Counted from the stretch's first letter, positions 21,509 to 33,801 are shown. The stretch is 64,000 nucleotides of DNA from Zingiber officinale (GCF_018446385.1 NC_056000.1:56762722-56826721), one strand, 5' to 3'. The notes: generated by a model from the letters alone, not told the origin. Program-made: numbers and translations.

Positions 21509-23055
21509 GTATCATGAGTTTGTCCACAGACAGTTAGAGCGGTCAAACGGGCCATCCCATGGCGGGGCGGGTAGGCCCCTGGCGGGGCGGGTAGGCCCCT
21601 GGCGGGGCGGGTAGGCCCGTGGCGGGGCGGGTAGGCCCGTGGCGGGGCGGGTAGGCCCGTGGCGGGCCGACCATTTGGCAGGGCGGGGCGGGGCGGGGCG
21701 ATCCGACCCGTCAACTTGGCGGGTTGGAAAATTTCCAACCAAACCCAATCTAAGGCGGGTTGCGGGTTTGGCGGGCCAACCCGCGCAACCCGCGGGCCTA
21801 TCATTTTTTTAAAAAAAAAATTAAAAAATATTTTATATTTACAACGTTTTACTTCAAAAATATTTCATCAACCAAATGTATCCATAAACATGTATTTTAC
21901 ATATAAATGAACACAGACAAATAGTTATGTGGGAAAAAAAGTATTATTTTTATTTCAAAATTATAAAAAGAAAGCTAATAAATTGGCAAAAAAAACTTAG
22001 CTTACATGTGTTTCTCAACCCGCGGGCCAACCCAAGCCCATCGCGGGCCGACCCGCGCGGGTCGCGGGCCTAGGCGGGTCGGCCCCTGGCGGGCTTGAGT
22101 TGATAAAATTCCAACCCAACCCACTTAAATTGTTTGGCGGGATGGGCCAACCTGACGGATCCAACCCAAATTGACGGCTCTACAGACAGTGGCCCTAACT
22201 GCCCACTAGATCAGACAGTGATAGCATGAGTTTGCGTGCAGTTAAAACTTGATATATATTTGTTATGTGCTTATTATGTGTTTGCTTTATGCAGGCAATT
22301 TATTGGTTATACTTGCTGGAGAAGGTTAGTGATGAGTTATATTGTTGTTTATGGTTTGATTAAAGATGATTTTATGTTGGTACTCTTACTTTGATAGTAA
22401 GTATTTATTACCTAAGATTGCATCCTTTGATCCTCTTATGTATAGTAGCATGCACTATCTTCTTATACCCACTGAGTTATTGTACTCACTGCCCCTTGTT
22501 TTTCCTATATTTCCAGGTTAGTAGGTAGAGGATGTGTCGTATCACTCAAAGGTCTTGGCTTTCGGTTCTACTCGAGTTTGGATTTTTGTTCAAGTTGTTT
22601 TATTTTTTGTTATGTTGTTGTTGTTTATTATTTTCTTTCCTTCGTGGAATCGATAAGGTTTTTGTAATAATATTATAATTGTTAGTTTATGTAAATTAGT
22701 ATGTTCACATGTTAATGCATACATACACATAGATATTTAAAAGATTAGTATGTTTTCATTTTACGTCGATATTTAATTTACTTAATCTGATTTTGATATC
22801 GATTATTTACTTCTCATATTGTCATTATATGATACCATCCGATTTAACAGACAAATATATCTTTGGGGTGTAAGAATTTTATTGATATTAGAGTATGATT
22901 TGAATTCAAAAATAAAGATGAAAATAACTTTTATAGAAAGAAATGAAAATCTATAAAAAAACATCCACAGAGCCTCTGAATACGTCTTAAATAATATTTT
23001 TTTTATCATGAGATTAGGTTATTACAAATTTTACCTATTAATTAATTAATTGTAT
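21509..23055. repeat. Segment Y, copy 1 (with hAT insertion)
   Basis: Directly outside LTR X. Once the hAT element is removed it is collinear with 24563-25455. No coding region. It holds the GGCAATTTATTGGTTAT and CGTGGAATCGATAA landmarks in both copies. Origin unknown, possibly an LTR or host flank. Confidence 0.6.
21535..22182. mobile_element. Non-autonomous hAT-type element with GC minisatellite
   Basis: 648 bp with 12-base terminal inverted repeats TAGAGCGGTCAA (left) and TAGAGCCGTCAA (right, complement), flanked by an 8-bp target duplication CAGACAGT (21527-21534 and 22183-22190). The paralogous site at 24590 is empty, which proves the insertion. Inside are five perfect-length 20-bp units (21561-21660, GGCGGGGCGGGTAGGCCC plus 2) and GGGCCAACCCGC-type repeats at both ends, which enclose an AT-rich core. 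8-bp duplications and this TIR style point to hAT. No transposase. Confidence 0.85.
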
Positions 23056-23121
23056 ATTTCTTTTCTCTTCTTCTATTTCTTTTTTTGCTCTTTTAGAATA
23101 GAGGAAATTTACGGGTGTTAC
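23056..23121 (-). repeat. Element A LTR outer tail, duplicated copy
   Basis: The last ~65 bases of LTR A (TTTAGAATAGAGGAAATTTACGGGTGTTACA region), here intact, joined to piece C. This is the arrangement that the truncated LTRs at 10920, 49502 and 56696 have lost. Confidence 0.7.
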
Positions 23122-23480
23122 AGCTTCTTCTAGTACGAAAAATCATCCTCGTTGAATAGGGGAGGGCGTACTGTGTTGAAGCCTTCAATTTTAGACATAA
23201 TTAACCTGCACACAAGGAAAAAAATAGATAGAGAGAGTCCCAAGACTTGGTCTTGGGTTAGTAGTGCGAGAGAAGAAAAGATAAACTGAAAAAAAAACTG
23301 AATTGGTGTTGCACCAAGTCAGATTAATAGCGACGAAATTTTTTTTCCAAAAAGGTAATAGTACGAGTTTGGAAAATTAAAAAAACAAACTCAAAACCGG
23401 AAACAAAATGAAAAAGGTTTCACCCCCTTGTTTGATTAGTGGTTGCAACAAATCAGAGCGGTACCTGCTCTAATACCACT
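23122..23480 (-). mobile_element. Piece C, duplicated copy
   Basis: Matches 10921-11278 and ends with a mutated primer site complement, GCTCTAATACCA (23467-23478), before LTR X. Confidence 0.7.
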
Positions 23481-24562
23481 TGTTGGATCGATGAATTGCG
23501 CTAGGGGGGGGGAGGTGAATAGCGTTTAAAAATTTGAGAGTAAGCAGCGGAAAATAATTAAATCAAAGCAAACACAAAGATTTACTTGGTTCGGATCCTT
23601 TGGCGACTCCTACTCCAACGCCCGCACGCAAGTGTGCTTTCAATGGGCAATCACTAATAATTCGAAAAGTTTGATTACAAATTAAGTACAGGAATTAATT
23701 AGCGAAAAAAACCAACAATAAATAAAAAATAGAAACAGAAATAGCACTTTTGTCGGAGAGCTTTCGCAGTGTCGCAGGAGAACAGAGGAGTAGATATTTT
23801 ATTGTTGTGTTGAGTTTCAGCCTTTACCCTCCTTATATAAGAGGTTCGGGGTGCCCGGATCCCTTCGGGCGCCCTGTATATGACGTAATAGAGCCAACCA
23901 GGATGCACCACGTGGAGAGGCAACATTGAGGATAGAAATTTGCCTCCATGCGCCTGGATCCATCCTGGGCGCCTGGACCTTGGTTTTCCAACAACTTCCT
24001 TCCTGCAAGAAAACGTTAGTCTGGAAGCAAACATACGATATATATATCTTGCAAAACAATGTGTTAGCACAGTTTAAAACCAACAAGTAGAGTATTAGCT
24101 AGATTCTGTCTCCTCGAGACCGGAATCTAGTCACGATCTCGAATTTGATATCCGAAATGGGTTTAAGCCAGATCGCCAGATCGACGCCTAATGTTCCCTT
24201 CCCGGAAATGTGTCCTCACAGTCACTCCCCTCCGGTGACTTACCTCCACTTACCTGCCAGATGTTTGGTCAGCCATTCGACCCGTGTAGCCTTCGTGCCA
24301 GCTATCCGGTCAGCCCGTCGACCTAGCTGGACTTTGTGCCAAATGTCCGGTCAACCCATCGACTCGTTTAGACTTCATGCTAGCTATCTGGTTGGCCTGT
24401 CGACCTAGCTGGACTTCGTATCAGACATCATATCAGCCCGTCGACCTGTCTGGGCTTCTCTTGCACACTCGGTTAGAGTGTTAGATAACAACGAAACTAA
24501 CTTAACCTGTTTTATCATTCATCAAAACTTGAGTTAGACCGTTAGTGCTAAGTGCACAAACA
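23481..24562 (-). repeat. Complete LTR X
   Basis: 1082 bp, TGTTGGATCG to CACAAACA. Uninterrupted, so it is the reference for the B insertion point in copy 1. On the minus strand it carries a TTATATAAGGAGG TATA region near 23835. The GC-rich block near 23850-23990 contains GCCCGGATCC and GGGCGCC elements like those in LTR E. Confidence 0.75.
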
Positions 24563-25455
24563 GTATCATGAGTTTGTCCACAGACAGTGGCCCTAACTGC
24601 CCCCTAGATCAGATAGTGATAGCATGAGTTTGCGTGCTGTTAAAACTTGATATATGTTTGTTATGTGCTTGTTATGTGTTTGCTTCATGCAGGCAATTTA
24701 TTGGTTATACCTGCTGGAGCAAGTTAGTGATGAGTTATATTGTTGTTTATGGTTTGATTAGAAGATGATTTTATGTTGGTACTCTTACTTTGATAGTAAG
24801 TATTTATTACCTGAGATTGCATCCTTTGATCCTCTTATGTATAGTAGCATGCACTATCTTCTTATACACACTGAATTATTATACTCACTGCCCCTTGTTT
24901 TTCCTATATTTTCAGGTTAGTAGGTAGAGGATGTGTCGTATCGCTCAAAGGTCTTGGCTATCGGTTCTACTCGAGTTTGGATTTTTGTTCAAGTTGTTTT
25001 ATTTTTTGTTATGTTGTTGTTGTTTATTATTTTCTTTCCTTCGTGGAATCGATAATGTTTTTGTAATAATATTATAATTGTTAGTTTATGTAAATTAGTA
25101 TATTCACATGTTAATGCATACATACACACATAGATATTTAAAAGATTAGTATGTTTTCATTTTATGTCGATATTTAAATTACTTGATCTGAGTTTGATAT
25201 CGATTATTTACTTCTCATATTGTCATTATATGATACCATCCGATTTCACAGATAAATATACCTTTCGGGTGTAAGAATTTTATTGATATTAGAATATGAT
25301 TTGAAGTCAAAAATAAAGATGAAAATAACCTTTATAGAAAGAAAATAAAATCTAACAAACAAAAAAACATCCACAAAGCCTCCGAATACATCTTAAATAA
25401 TATTTTTTTTAGAATGACATTAGGTTATTACAAATTTTACCTATTAATTAATTGT
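24563..25455. repeat. Segment Y, copy 2 (no hAT)
   Basis: Collinear with 21509-23055 without the 648-bp insertion, and borders the CAF1 3' flank. Confidence 0.65.
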
Positions 25456-26069
25456 ATATCTTTAAAAGAGTTTTGATTTGAATGGTTAAATTCGAAAATA
25501 ACAAATTTATGATCTACAGAGCTCGAATCCTCCTGCATGCGTTGCCTTCTTTCCTATGCATCGGTCATCCTTCCCTTGTCCCAGTAGGTGAGCAAAGCAC
25601 CGCTCACCTATGTAACTCTAATAGTATTCACTAAAATAGTTATTATAAATTATAAACTCCTGTAGGCTACGATGACGATCAATAAAAGAGAAAAACAAAC
25701 GCTCACCTCTGTAGCACCAACACTATCACTAAAATAGTTACTATAAATTCTAAACCACTAGAGGCTACGATATATATGACTATCAATAAAAGGGAAAAAA
25801 AACCATTTGAACAGAGTATGATCCAGAATACACAAGGGGATGATTTAAGGCAAAGTAAAACAACAAGTACTCATTATCCAAATTAAGAATTAATATTGAC
25901 AATTTGTTTGCATATCTGATGATGCGATAACATATAATCTGTACTTAAATACAAAAAGATTCGATGAAGCAATGAACAATTAATTTTGTGTACAAATTAA
26001 GCTAATGCTGACAGAATCATTATCAACTGTGATAAGCCATGAACTCTAGAGCTAGCCACAACTAGATTA
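25456..26069. other. 3' flank of the CAF1 gene
   Basis: AT-rich, no coding region recognised. Two short related blocks (GCTCACCTATGTAAC near 25605 and GCTCACCTCTGTAGC near 25703, each followed by an ATAGTTA(T/C)TATAAAT stretch) form a diverged local repeat of ~100 bases. The gene's 3' untranslated region must lie at the right end. Confidence 0.5.
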
Positions 26070-26951
26070 CTATTGCAGTTGGAGGTCATAGAGTGTTCCC
26101 ATGTGTTCTGGACGATCAATGAGTTGTGGATTCACACGAGAAGCAATTTGATAGAACACCTGCCATGTTAATAAGCTATCGGAGCCGGACTGATGTCGAG
26201 AGCCCACTGCTCGCTCAACTCGGACGGTAGAGGCCACCCGCTCCAATCCTCCGTAAAGCCCAGGACAATGCTTGCAAAGGTGCTTCACATCGAACACCCT
26301 TTTGCCGAAAAAGAAGTGAACGAGGTGCAAGAACTCACGAACGGTCTTTGGTAATTTACAGTCGCATGTCAGCATCTTGACTAGGAAGGCGAAGTCATAG
26401 GCGCCTTGGAAGGTAACCCAGGAGACGGGAGAAAAATGGCCAAAGGAAAGCAAGCCGGAGGTGGCCAAGTGCTGGGCGAATCTGCAAGAGTCGATGCCCC
26501 ATATTTGATTCTTTTGGAAGTCGATGCCATTAGCCTTGAGCAGCTCGACGGAGGAAGGGGCGTAACGGTCGCGGTTGATGTCGAAGTCACGGAAATTAAA
26601 TTCCCACACGTAACGCACACAAGTGCCGTCGCTGTAGATGGCACATGGGAGGTTGCCGGCGGCGTCGGAGAGGGTGAGACCGACCTGGATGATGCGGAGG
26701 GCCTCGACGTTGGCACGGATCAATTCGTAGCGCTGGGGGAGGGTGAGGGTGCAGTAGGGATTTTTGGAAGCGACGACGACGCCAGGATACTCGGTGTCCA
26801 ATGCGACGAAGGGGTGGAACGGGACGGCGGAGCGGATAAGGGCGAACTCCTCGTCGAGGTTATGAGCCCACACGGAGCGAACCTCGATTCTGCTGGTGCT
26901 GGCGGCGGAAGAGGAAATTGGCATATCGTTGTTGACAACTGCGACAGCCAT
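26070..26951 (-). CDS. CAF1: CCR4-associated factor 1 (CAF1/POP2) poly(A) deadenylase
   Basis: A 293-residue intronless protein, the usual size and structure for plant CAF1. It is the nuclease partner in the CCR4-NOT complex, shortening mRNA poly(A) tails in the cytoplasm. All DEDDh nuclease residues are visible: D52 and E54 in FVALDTEYPG, D186 in FQGAYDFAFL, and H253 and D258 in SRHQSGSDSLLT. The WEFNF block is near residue 116 and DVKHLCKHCPGLYGGLERVA near 221. I start at MAVAVVNND (26951). The frame stays open 55 codons further, but that stretch is not family-like and includes the TATA region. Coding sequence is GC-rich against AT-rich flanks. It is flanked by duplicated repeats on both sides and shows no stop or frameshift, so it is probably functional. 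The closest family relatives are the stress-inducible CAF1-11 type. Confidence 0.95.
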   Translation of the reverse strand: MAVAVVNNDMPISSSAASTSRIEVRSVWAHNLDEEFALIRSAVPFHPFVALDTEYPGVVVASKNPYCTLTLPQRYELIRANVEALRIIQVGLTLSDAAGNLPCAIYSDGTCVRYVWEFNFRDFDINRDRYAPSSVELLKANGIDFQKNQIWGIDSCRFAQHLATSGLLSFGHFSPVSWVTFQGAYDFAFLVKMLTCDCKLPKTVREFLHLVHFFFGKRVFDVKHLCKHCPGLYGGLERVASTVRVERAVGSRHQSGSDSLLTWQVFYQIASRVNPQLIDRPEHMGTLYDLQLQ

Positions 26952-27062
26952 TATGAGTTTGACGATATTAGAAATACCAAAGTACTGGAAGCTGGAGATC
27001 GAGGAGATGTTAGGTTTCGATCGATCGAGTTGGAGTGGAAATTGAAGGGAAGGATCGGAGGA

Positions 27063-27072
27063 GTTTAAATAG
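27063..27072 (-). promoter_or_regulatory. Probable TATA box of CAF1
   Basis: CTATTTAAAC on the minus strand, about 110 bases above the chosen start codon, a normal distance for a plant TATA box with a short leader. Position-based inference. Confidence 0.5.
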
Positions 27073-27116
27073 AGCAGCAGCAAATCAAAATCAAAGCGGG
27101 AAAATCGCAAACACAC

Positions 27117-27664
27117 TCAACAGAATTAGTTGCTGCGAAATATTAGGAGATATATATGGAATTAATCAGGACTTTAAGTCAAGGATAAATCCAGCAGCAA
27201 TTAGCGAACGAAACTAGGGGTTTATTATTAATTAATTAATTAAAGTTGTTGCCATCCAATCATTCCTTTTCTTTCTTTAATTAAATTTCACGTACGTGTA
27301 ATTTCGTCATTATTTGCCTTTTGTGAAATTTCCACTCATTTGTTTTGGTTTGAAATTTTTTTTAAAACCAAATGTTTACGCTAATTTCTGATAAAGTAAT
27401 TAAAAGTATACGTAAAAAAAATTGGAAATCAAATCCAATAAATGATTGTCCGATCCGTGGATTAATTGGATAAATCATACGTTAAACTCAAAGTTAATTT
27501 TAAAACTAAAACCTATTGAGTTTAGAAACCTCTTAAGTTTTTATTTCATGACCTATTGACTTATAAGATGGTCCTCGAAATTACTTTCTCCTTCATTTAA
27601 TCTTATATAATTTGAGAGGTGGAGAAACTATTTTACAAAAATCTTTTATAATATTGATACGAAT
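27117..27664. other. CAF1 upstream region, no gene seen
   Basis: AT-rich with a short TTAATTAATTAATTAA stretch at about 27228. No repeat family or coding region recognised. Likely holds the CAF1 promoter. Confidence 0.5.
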
Positions 27665-29221
27665 TGTAACACGTGGACTCAGGAGATGACATGACAGTCA
27701 AAGTCAAGGTAACGTAACAATCAAAGTCAATCGAGGAGAACACCTCCCCACCTGGTTCTGATTGGCTGCCTAGCGCTAAAGCTCGCTGAATTTGCCTGGT
27801 CAAATTTAAAGTAGTGCGAAAAAAAGCTAACTAACCCGTAATCAGGTCGAACATAAGGGGTTCTATCACACCCCGGGAGAGTCTCTGCCAGAGGAAATTT
27901 CGGCAACATCTCCCCTGTACAGGTGACAATCTGAAACTTTTTTACAACATAACCATACACGGCCAACACGGCCGAAAACATACAATAAAATAAAAGTGAC
28001 AACCACGCAGTATAATAGTAAACCCTAACCTAAGCAACAATAAGGAAATCATCTCCAATATCCTACTCAACTACACCCATAAAACTCAAATCTTATATGC
28101 TACTCAACTACACCCATAAAACTCAAATCACCAACATACATCCAAACCTACCTCTTCTGTTATCCGGGCAGGCATGTAAAAAAAATATACCAGATGAAAA
28201 CTCATCGATAATAAAAGACCATACAAGATCCAATTGCCAAAAAGATACAAGTATTAAAACATAGACGATAACATAATAAGAAAACCAAAGAAAAGATCCA
28301 AAACGGAAATCCTCACAATCTGGAGGGGGAACTAGCGACTGGAAATCCTCCGGACAGTCTCAACCTGAAATAGTAATATCAACAGGGTGAGTCAACTCCT
28401 CAGCGGGTAACTACTGACATGCATAGTAAGAAATAACAATTAATAATAAATATGCGTACAGTCAAAGTCAAGGTAACGTAACAATCAAAGTCAATCGAGG
28501 AGAACACCTCCCCACCTGGTTCTGATTGGCTGCCTAGCGCTAAAGCTCGCTGAATTTGCCTGGTCAAATTTAAAGTAGTGCGAAAAAAAGCTAACCAACC
28601 CGTAATCAGGTCGAACATAAGGGGTTCTATCACACCCCGGGGGAGTCCCTGCCGAAGGGAATTTCGACAGCATCTCCTCTTTACGGGTGACAATCTGAAA
28701 CTTTTTTACAGCATAACCATACACGGCCAACACGGTCGAAAACATACAATAAAATAAAAGTGACAACCACGCAGTATAATAGTAAACCCTAACCTAAGCA
28801 ACAATAAGGAAATCATCTCCAATATCCTACTCAACTACACCCATAAAACTCAAATCTTATATGCTACTCAACTACACCCATAAAACTCAAATCACCAACA
28901 TACATCCAAACCTACCTCTTCTGTTGTCCGGGCAGGCATATAAAAAAAATATACCAGATGAAAACTCATCGATAATAAAAGACCATACAAGATCCAATTG
29001 CCAAAAAGATACAAGTATTAAAACATAGACGATAACATAATAAGAAAACCAAAGAAAAGATCCAAAACGGAAATCCTCACAATCTAGAGGGGGAACTAGC
29101 GACTGGAAATCCTCCGGACAGTCTCAACCTGAAATAGTAATATCAACAGGGTGAGTCAACTCCTCAGCGGGTAACTACTGACATGCATAGTAAGAAATAA
29201 CAATTAATAATAAATATGCGT
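27665..29221. repeat. 764-bp head-to-tail duplication of an LTR-like repeat
   Basis: 27694-28457 and 28458-29221 are near-identical 764-bp units, followed by the first bases of a third (ACAGTC at 29222). The repeat seems to start TGTAACACGTGG at 27665. The minus strand of each unit has a 91-codon open frame (ending IRTRWGGVLLD) that I take as chance reading of an LTR and not a gene. Within each unit a CAACTACACCCATAAAAC block is itself repeated. Confidence 0.75.
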
Positions 29222-29727
29222 ACAGTCTCCTGGATATATATCATATAAAAAAATGCAAAACTGTAAGGAGCAGGAGTATCTGTACTAACCAGGACTTGGG
29301 TATAGGGATAACAAGGTCGTCAGACCCAGAGTATCATAAATCCTGTATGCATGTCAAACAAATGCATCCACCAAATATGCAGCATATAAAGTGCAGCAAA
29401 CACAAGCAATAAATGGGGGCAGTGCATATGATGCAACATGTCCTGGTCACCCCTGACGCCAGTCAACCGTCTCACACTCGATGGTGATACCGAGTGGGTA
29501 GGGCTATGACAACCATGCACTCTGTCATCATTGCTCCTGAGTGACCGAGTGAACGGGATGCAGTCGGAGTACACCTATCCTCCTTATCCCAAATCATAAG
29601 TGGGGGAGCTCAATGCTCTCATCTCCCTGAGACAATCCAGAGGAGGGATCACTATCCTGCTACCACGCTGTGTTACACTACCCATGAGTGGACCAGCGTA
29701 GCCCTTGACAGAGCAACCTGCTGCAAC
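29222..29727. repeat. Repeat flank outside element A copy 2
   Basis: Non-coding. Its last ~95 bases match 4110-4204. A block at 29419-29468 (GATGCAACATGTCCTGG...) is the evident source of filler inside the adjacent A LTRs (4577-4625 and about 30064-30108). Possibly the end of a Gypsy LTR. Confidence 0.55.
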
Positions 29728-31370
29728 TATAACGCCCAATCTTCTACTAACCTTAACTTACAGAACAAACGTTACCCTTTTCTGTATTTCGTAAATTTCG
29801 GCATTCCTACCTATTACATCTTGCTTAGTCCATAGATATATTCTAACTTGTTATGACTGGTAGGACATGACTTGGAGCCAAGCAGAGCAAAAGGGGAGTC
29901 TAAAGCTTCTAACGAGTCTGGGTTGTGTGGCCCTGATAGGTAGTGTACTCCCGGCTGGTGCAGGGGCACCACGTGTGAGGGGCATACTGTCGTGACCCTT
30001 GGCAGTAGAGAAGAGTGGCACGGTCGTGTGAACCCACACGGTCATGTCACTTCGATTGAGGGAAGATGATGCAACATGTCCTGGCCACCCCTGACGCCAG
30101 TCAACCTTTATCTACAACACTTCCTTTATCTGCAGTATAAAGAAATGCAAATCTATAAGCAGATGCTTAGTAAGAACCATCTGCTCGTAAAACGATACAT
30201 TAAAAGAGGGCATGCTTTTTAAAACTGCTTGAGGAAAATGCAACAATGTAAACATGCTTTAAAAACTGCTTAGGGAAACACAAACATGCACTTGACAGTA
30301 ACTCACACTAAAACCATACTTCGGCAATATATACATGACATATATTTTTAAACCAGTTTATCATGCAAACCATCAACTTAAAAACCATGCTAGTAGTGTA
30401 AGGAACACATGATTCTGGGCATATTATAGAGTTCATCAAAGCTAACAATATAACTCAAATTCTCAACTTAGGAAACTTCCACTAAGACAACACATGAAGT
30501 TTGTTTTACATAATTAGTGAAAATAATAATCATTTGCTTGGGCCCGACATTGTACCACTTTGCGTGTATCCTTAATAAGATCCGAGGTAGCTAATCTCGA
30601 ACCTATCAAGGTACTACTAGGCGGTCTAGGAGCCTAGGGGCGATCTAGGAGCCCACCCATGGACCCTGTGTCTAGTACATGTCTTTCTAAAATAAAATTC
30701 TTTCTTTTAACTATTAATTTCTTGTACTTGCACTTGCTTGGCATTTAGCCAAACACCTTATGTGCGCTTAATTTCTCCTATACTTATAGGGAAGCACTTT
30801 AGGCACCTAATTATACTTCTTAGTCCCAAAACTTAATGGGATGCAAATCAAGATGATCTAAACATACTCTTGATCTCAAAACTTTAGAGGGCATATTACA
30901 TATCATAGCATCTATCTCCTTAAACATGTAATAAGCATATCATAATATGCAACACGCTTAAAACATATCGTAACATGTATTACCGAAGCTACTCATACTG
31001 CAGGTGAGAGATACTTACATCTTTTCGCTAGATCTTACTACTATAAGATGTAGGGAAGATATTCTTCTCTCTTGCACACTTTAAATCTCCAAGCCACCCT
31101 TCCTCGCGCGAACTACCTCTTTGGAAGAGACCCTCTCCTTTGATTCTCCCCTTGCAAAGTCTTAAGGCTTGGAGCCCTAGGGTTCTTGGCCGAAACTTGA
31201 AAGGAGGGAGGAAAAGTTTTGGCTAGAGGAGAAGACGAGATCAAAATTAGGTTTTGATCTCATACATCCCGTTTTATACTAAGTGGAAGTTGGAGCAGTC
31301 TTCACACGTAATCTACATATAATAAATTGTTTCATATTGCTCATGTGATGTTTTTCCACCACCTAATTGC
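29728..31370 (-). repeat. Element A copy 2, 3' LTR, first part
   Basis: Collinear with 4205-5887 until split at 31370 by element D, and continues at 44487. It lacks most palindromic units, having GAGGGAAG joined directly to the filler block near 30064. Confidence 0.8.
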
Positions 31371-33787
31371 TGTTAGGATGTATACTAAAAGCCTAGCTTT
31401 TGGTATAAACATTTATCTAGAAATAAGAATCACATTGGTCAAATGTCTACATTTACGATAAATGTAGTTGCTCAATTAATTTATTTTGTAGATAACATGG
31501 TGTGTGGTGACACACACAGAAGATCATGATATCGGTTCCTTATAAATTATAAACAGTAGCTCACGACCAAGATGGAAAGGAACAAACCATTGGAAGGTCG
31601 TAGTGTAATTAGGTATTAGTTTATCTTAACTATATAATTACACTAGTACACTTAGAGTGTATTGAGTAGGACCATTTGAGGTCGTTCCTTTTATACTGAC
31701 TTTATGAAGGAACAAAGACCTCAGTTATTATGAAAGTGTGTGCTCTTAATCCTAATATAATAACAAGCACATATATTTGATATTTATTTCTTTAATTTAT
31801 CAATGGGTGAGATTTAGTTCGATGAATCAATAAGCCCGATAAGTTGGGAAATGATATCACTTATAGTGTGTGTTGTTGATTATAGAAGGAAACTATGTCC
31901 TAGTAATCTAGGTTGATAATGTCCCCAAGATGAGCTCATAAAAATTGTCATGTTAAACCCTGCAGGTGGACTTAGTCCGACATGACGATAAGGTTGAGTG
32001 GTATTATTCTTGGATTAAGATATTAATTAAATGAGTTGTCAGTAACTCACTTAATTAGTGGACATTCGACATCTTAAACACAGGGAGACTAACACACTCA
32101 TAATAAGAAGGAGCCCAAAAATGTAATTTGGGATTGGTGCGGTAGTTCAATAATAGTTCTCTAGTGGAATGAATTATTATTGATAAAATTAAGTTGTGTG
32201 TTCGGGGCGAACACGGGATGCTTAATTTTATCGGGAGACCAAAACCAATTCCTCCTCTCGGTCCCTATCGTAGCCTCTTATTTATAGAGTACTATACCCA
32301 CCTATACCCACCTTCTATACCCACCTAAAGGGGGTCGGCCAAGCTAGCTTGGAATCAAGCTAGGGCCGACCTAAGCATGGTTTAGGGTGGTCGGCCCTAG
32401 CTTGAACCCAAGCTAGAGGGGGTCGGCCATAATTAAATTAAAAAGAATTTTAATTTTAATTTTTATTATGTGAAAGATATAATTTATTAAAGAGAATTAA
32501 AATTAAAATATATCTCTTAAAAGGATCTACAAAAGATTAAAGAAACAGATTAGATCTCTTTCCTTATTTGTAGATTGGAAAGATATTTTATTTTTTCTTT
32601 AAAAATTATTCACATGTTGAAAAATTAAAACTATAGAAATTTCTTTTTATCAACCATGAAGGGATATTTGAAGAGAAATTTTTATTTTTAAAATTTCCGG
32701 AAACAAATTAGGAAGTTTTAATTTGTTGATTGAAACTTGTCTAATTTGCCTCTCTATGATGTGGCCGGCCATTAAGAGTTTAATTGGGAAATTTTATTTT
32801 ATTTTTCTCAATTAAATCATCTCAAGGAAATTAAGGAAATTTTATTGTAATTAAATTTCCTAATTTACCAAGGTTAAGAAATATAAAAGAAGGGGTAGGG
32901 GTGCCTTCATGGTGAACAACCTCTATTATTTTTCCTCCCTCTCTTATTCCTTGGTGTGGCCGGCCAACATCCTCTCCCTCTCTTCCTCTTTGTGGTGGCC
33001 GAAACATCCCTCTTGCTTGGAGCTTTTGTGGTGGTCGGATACTACTTGGAGAAGAAGAAGAAGAAGGAGAGAAAGCTTGCATCCCTTGGAGCTTGGTTGG
33101 TGTTTTTCTTCTTCCTTGGTGAAGCTCTCTTGTGTTGGCCCAACCTAGCTAGGAGGAGAAAAAGGTTCATTGGTGGTTTCTCATCTCGGAAGATCGTTGC
33201 CCACACAACGTCCGAGGTTAGAAGAGGAATACGGTAGAAGATCTAGAGGTCTTTCTAAAAGGTATAACTAGTAATTTTTCTTTCCGCATCATACTAGTTA
33301 TTTTTGGAAATAATACCAAATACAAGAGGTTTACGATTCTAGTATTTCGAATATGTTTTTCGATGTTGTGTTCTTTTGTTTTATTTTTCCTTGTGATTTG
33401 ATTGTTCCTTTCGGTTAACCTAAAGTTATTTTAGGAAATTAAATATTAGCTTTCCATAAAAGGTTTTGTCTAGTCGGTGGTGGTTGCTCCCATATCCAAG
33501 AAGGCCATGTGCCTCGCCACGTCAGTACTGGGAACCAATTATGGAAATTAATATTTAATGGAATTAATAACTTAAGGTGATTTGGATCGAACGTGTTAAG
33601 TTCCGCAGGAGATCCAAGTCTAAACCTAAAAGAACAAATAGATTAAGCTTTGGATCAAACGTGTTAAGTTTCACAAGCGATCCAAAATTTAATTTAAAAG
33701 AACACATGGTAGCTAGGAAAACGTTCAGACCTTTGTACAAAATTTTTGTACAGTGGAACCTCTAGGTTTTCCGAGTAGCAACCAACA
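31371..33787 (+). repeat. Element D 5' LTR
   Basis: 2417 bp. Contains a probable TATA (ATATAAAAGAAGG at about 32881) in U3/R, and an AGCTAGCTTGGAATCAAGCT inverted arrangement with GGCCGGCC-type sites near 32335-32425. Short frames inside (e.g. 32956-33237) recur in the other LTR only because the LTRs are copies. Confidence 0.88.
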
Positions 33788-33789
33788 AT

Positions 33790-33801
33790 TGGTATCAGAG
33801 C
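33790..33801 (+). other. Primer binding site of element D
   Basis: TGGTATCAGAGC, complementary to initiator tRNA-Met, two bases after the 5' LTR. Fixes the plus orientation. Confidence 0.9.

Noticed and set aside
21448..21804. Proline-rich 118-codon minus frame with 7-residue repeats
   Set aside because: It is a translation of the 20-bp minisatellite in the hAT element.
20458..24562. Treating the two LTR X copies as the two LTRs of one retrotransposon
   Set aside because: Both copies have the same sequence outside their right ends (GTATCATGAG) and no polypurine tract or interior between them, so tandem duplication is the better reading.
27727..28766. 91-codon minus frames repeated twice (27727-28002, 28491-28766)
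   Set aside because: They are the same stretch of a tandemly duplicated LTR-like repeat with no recognisable domain or start context.
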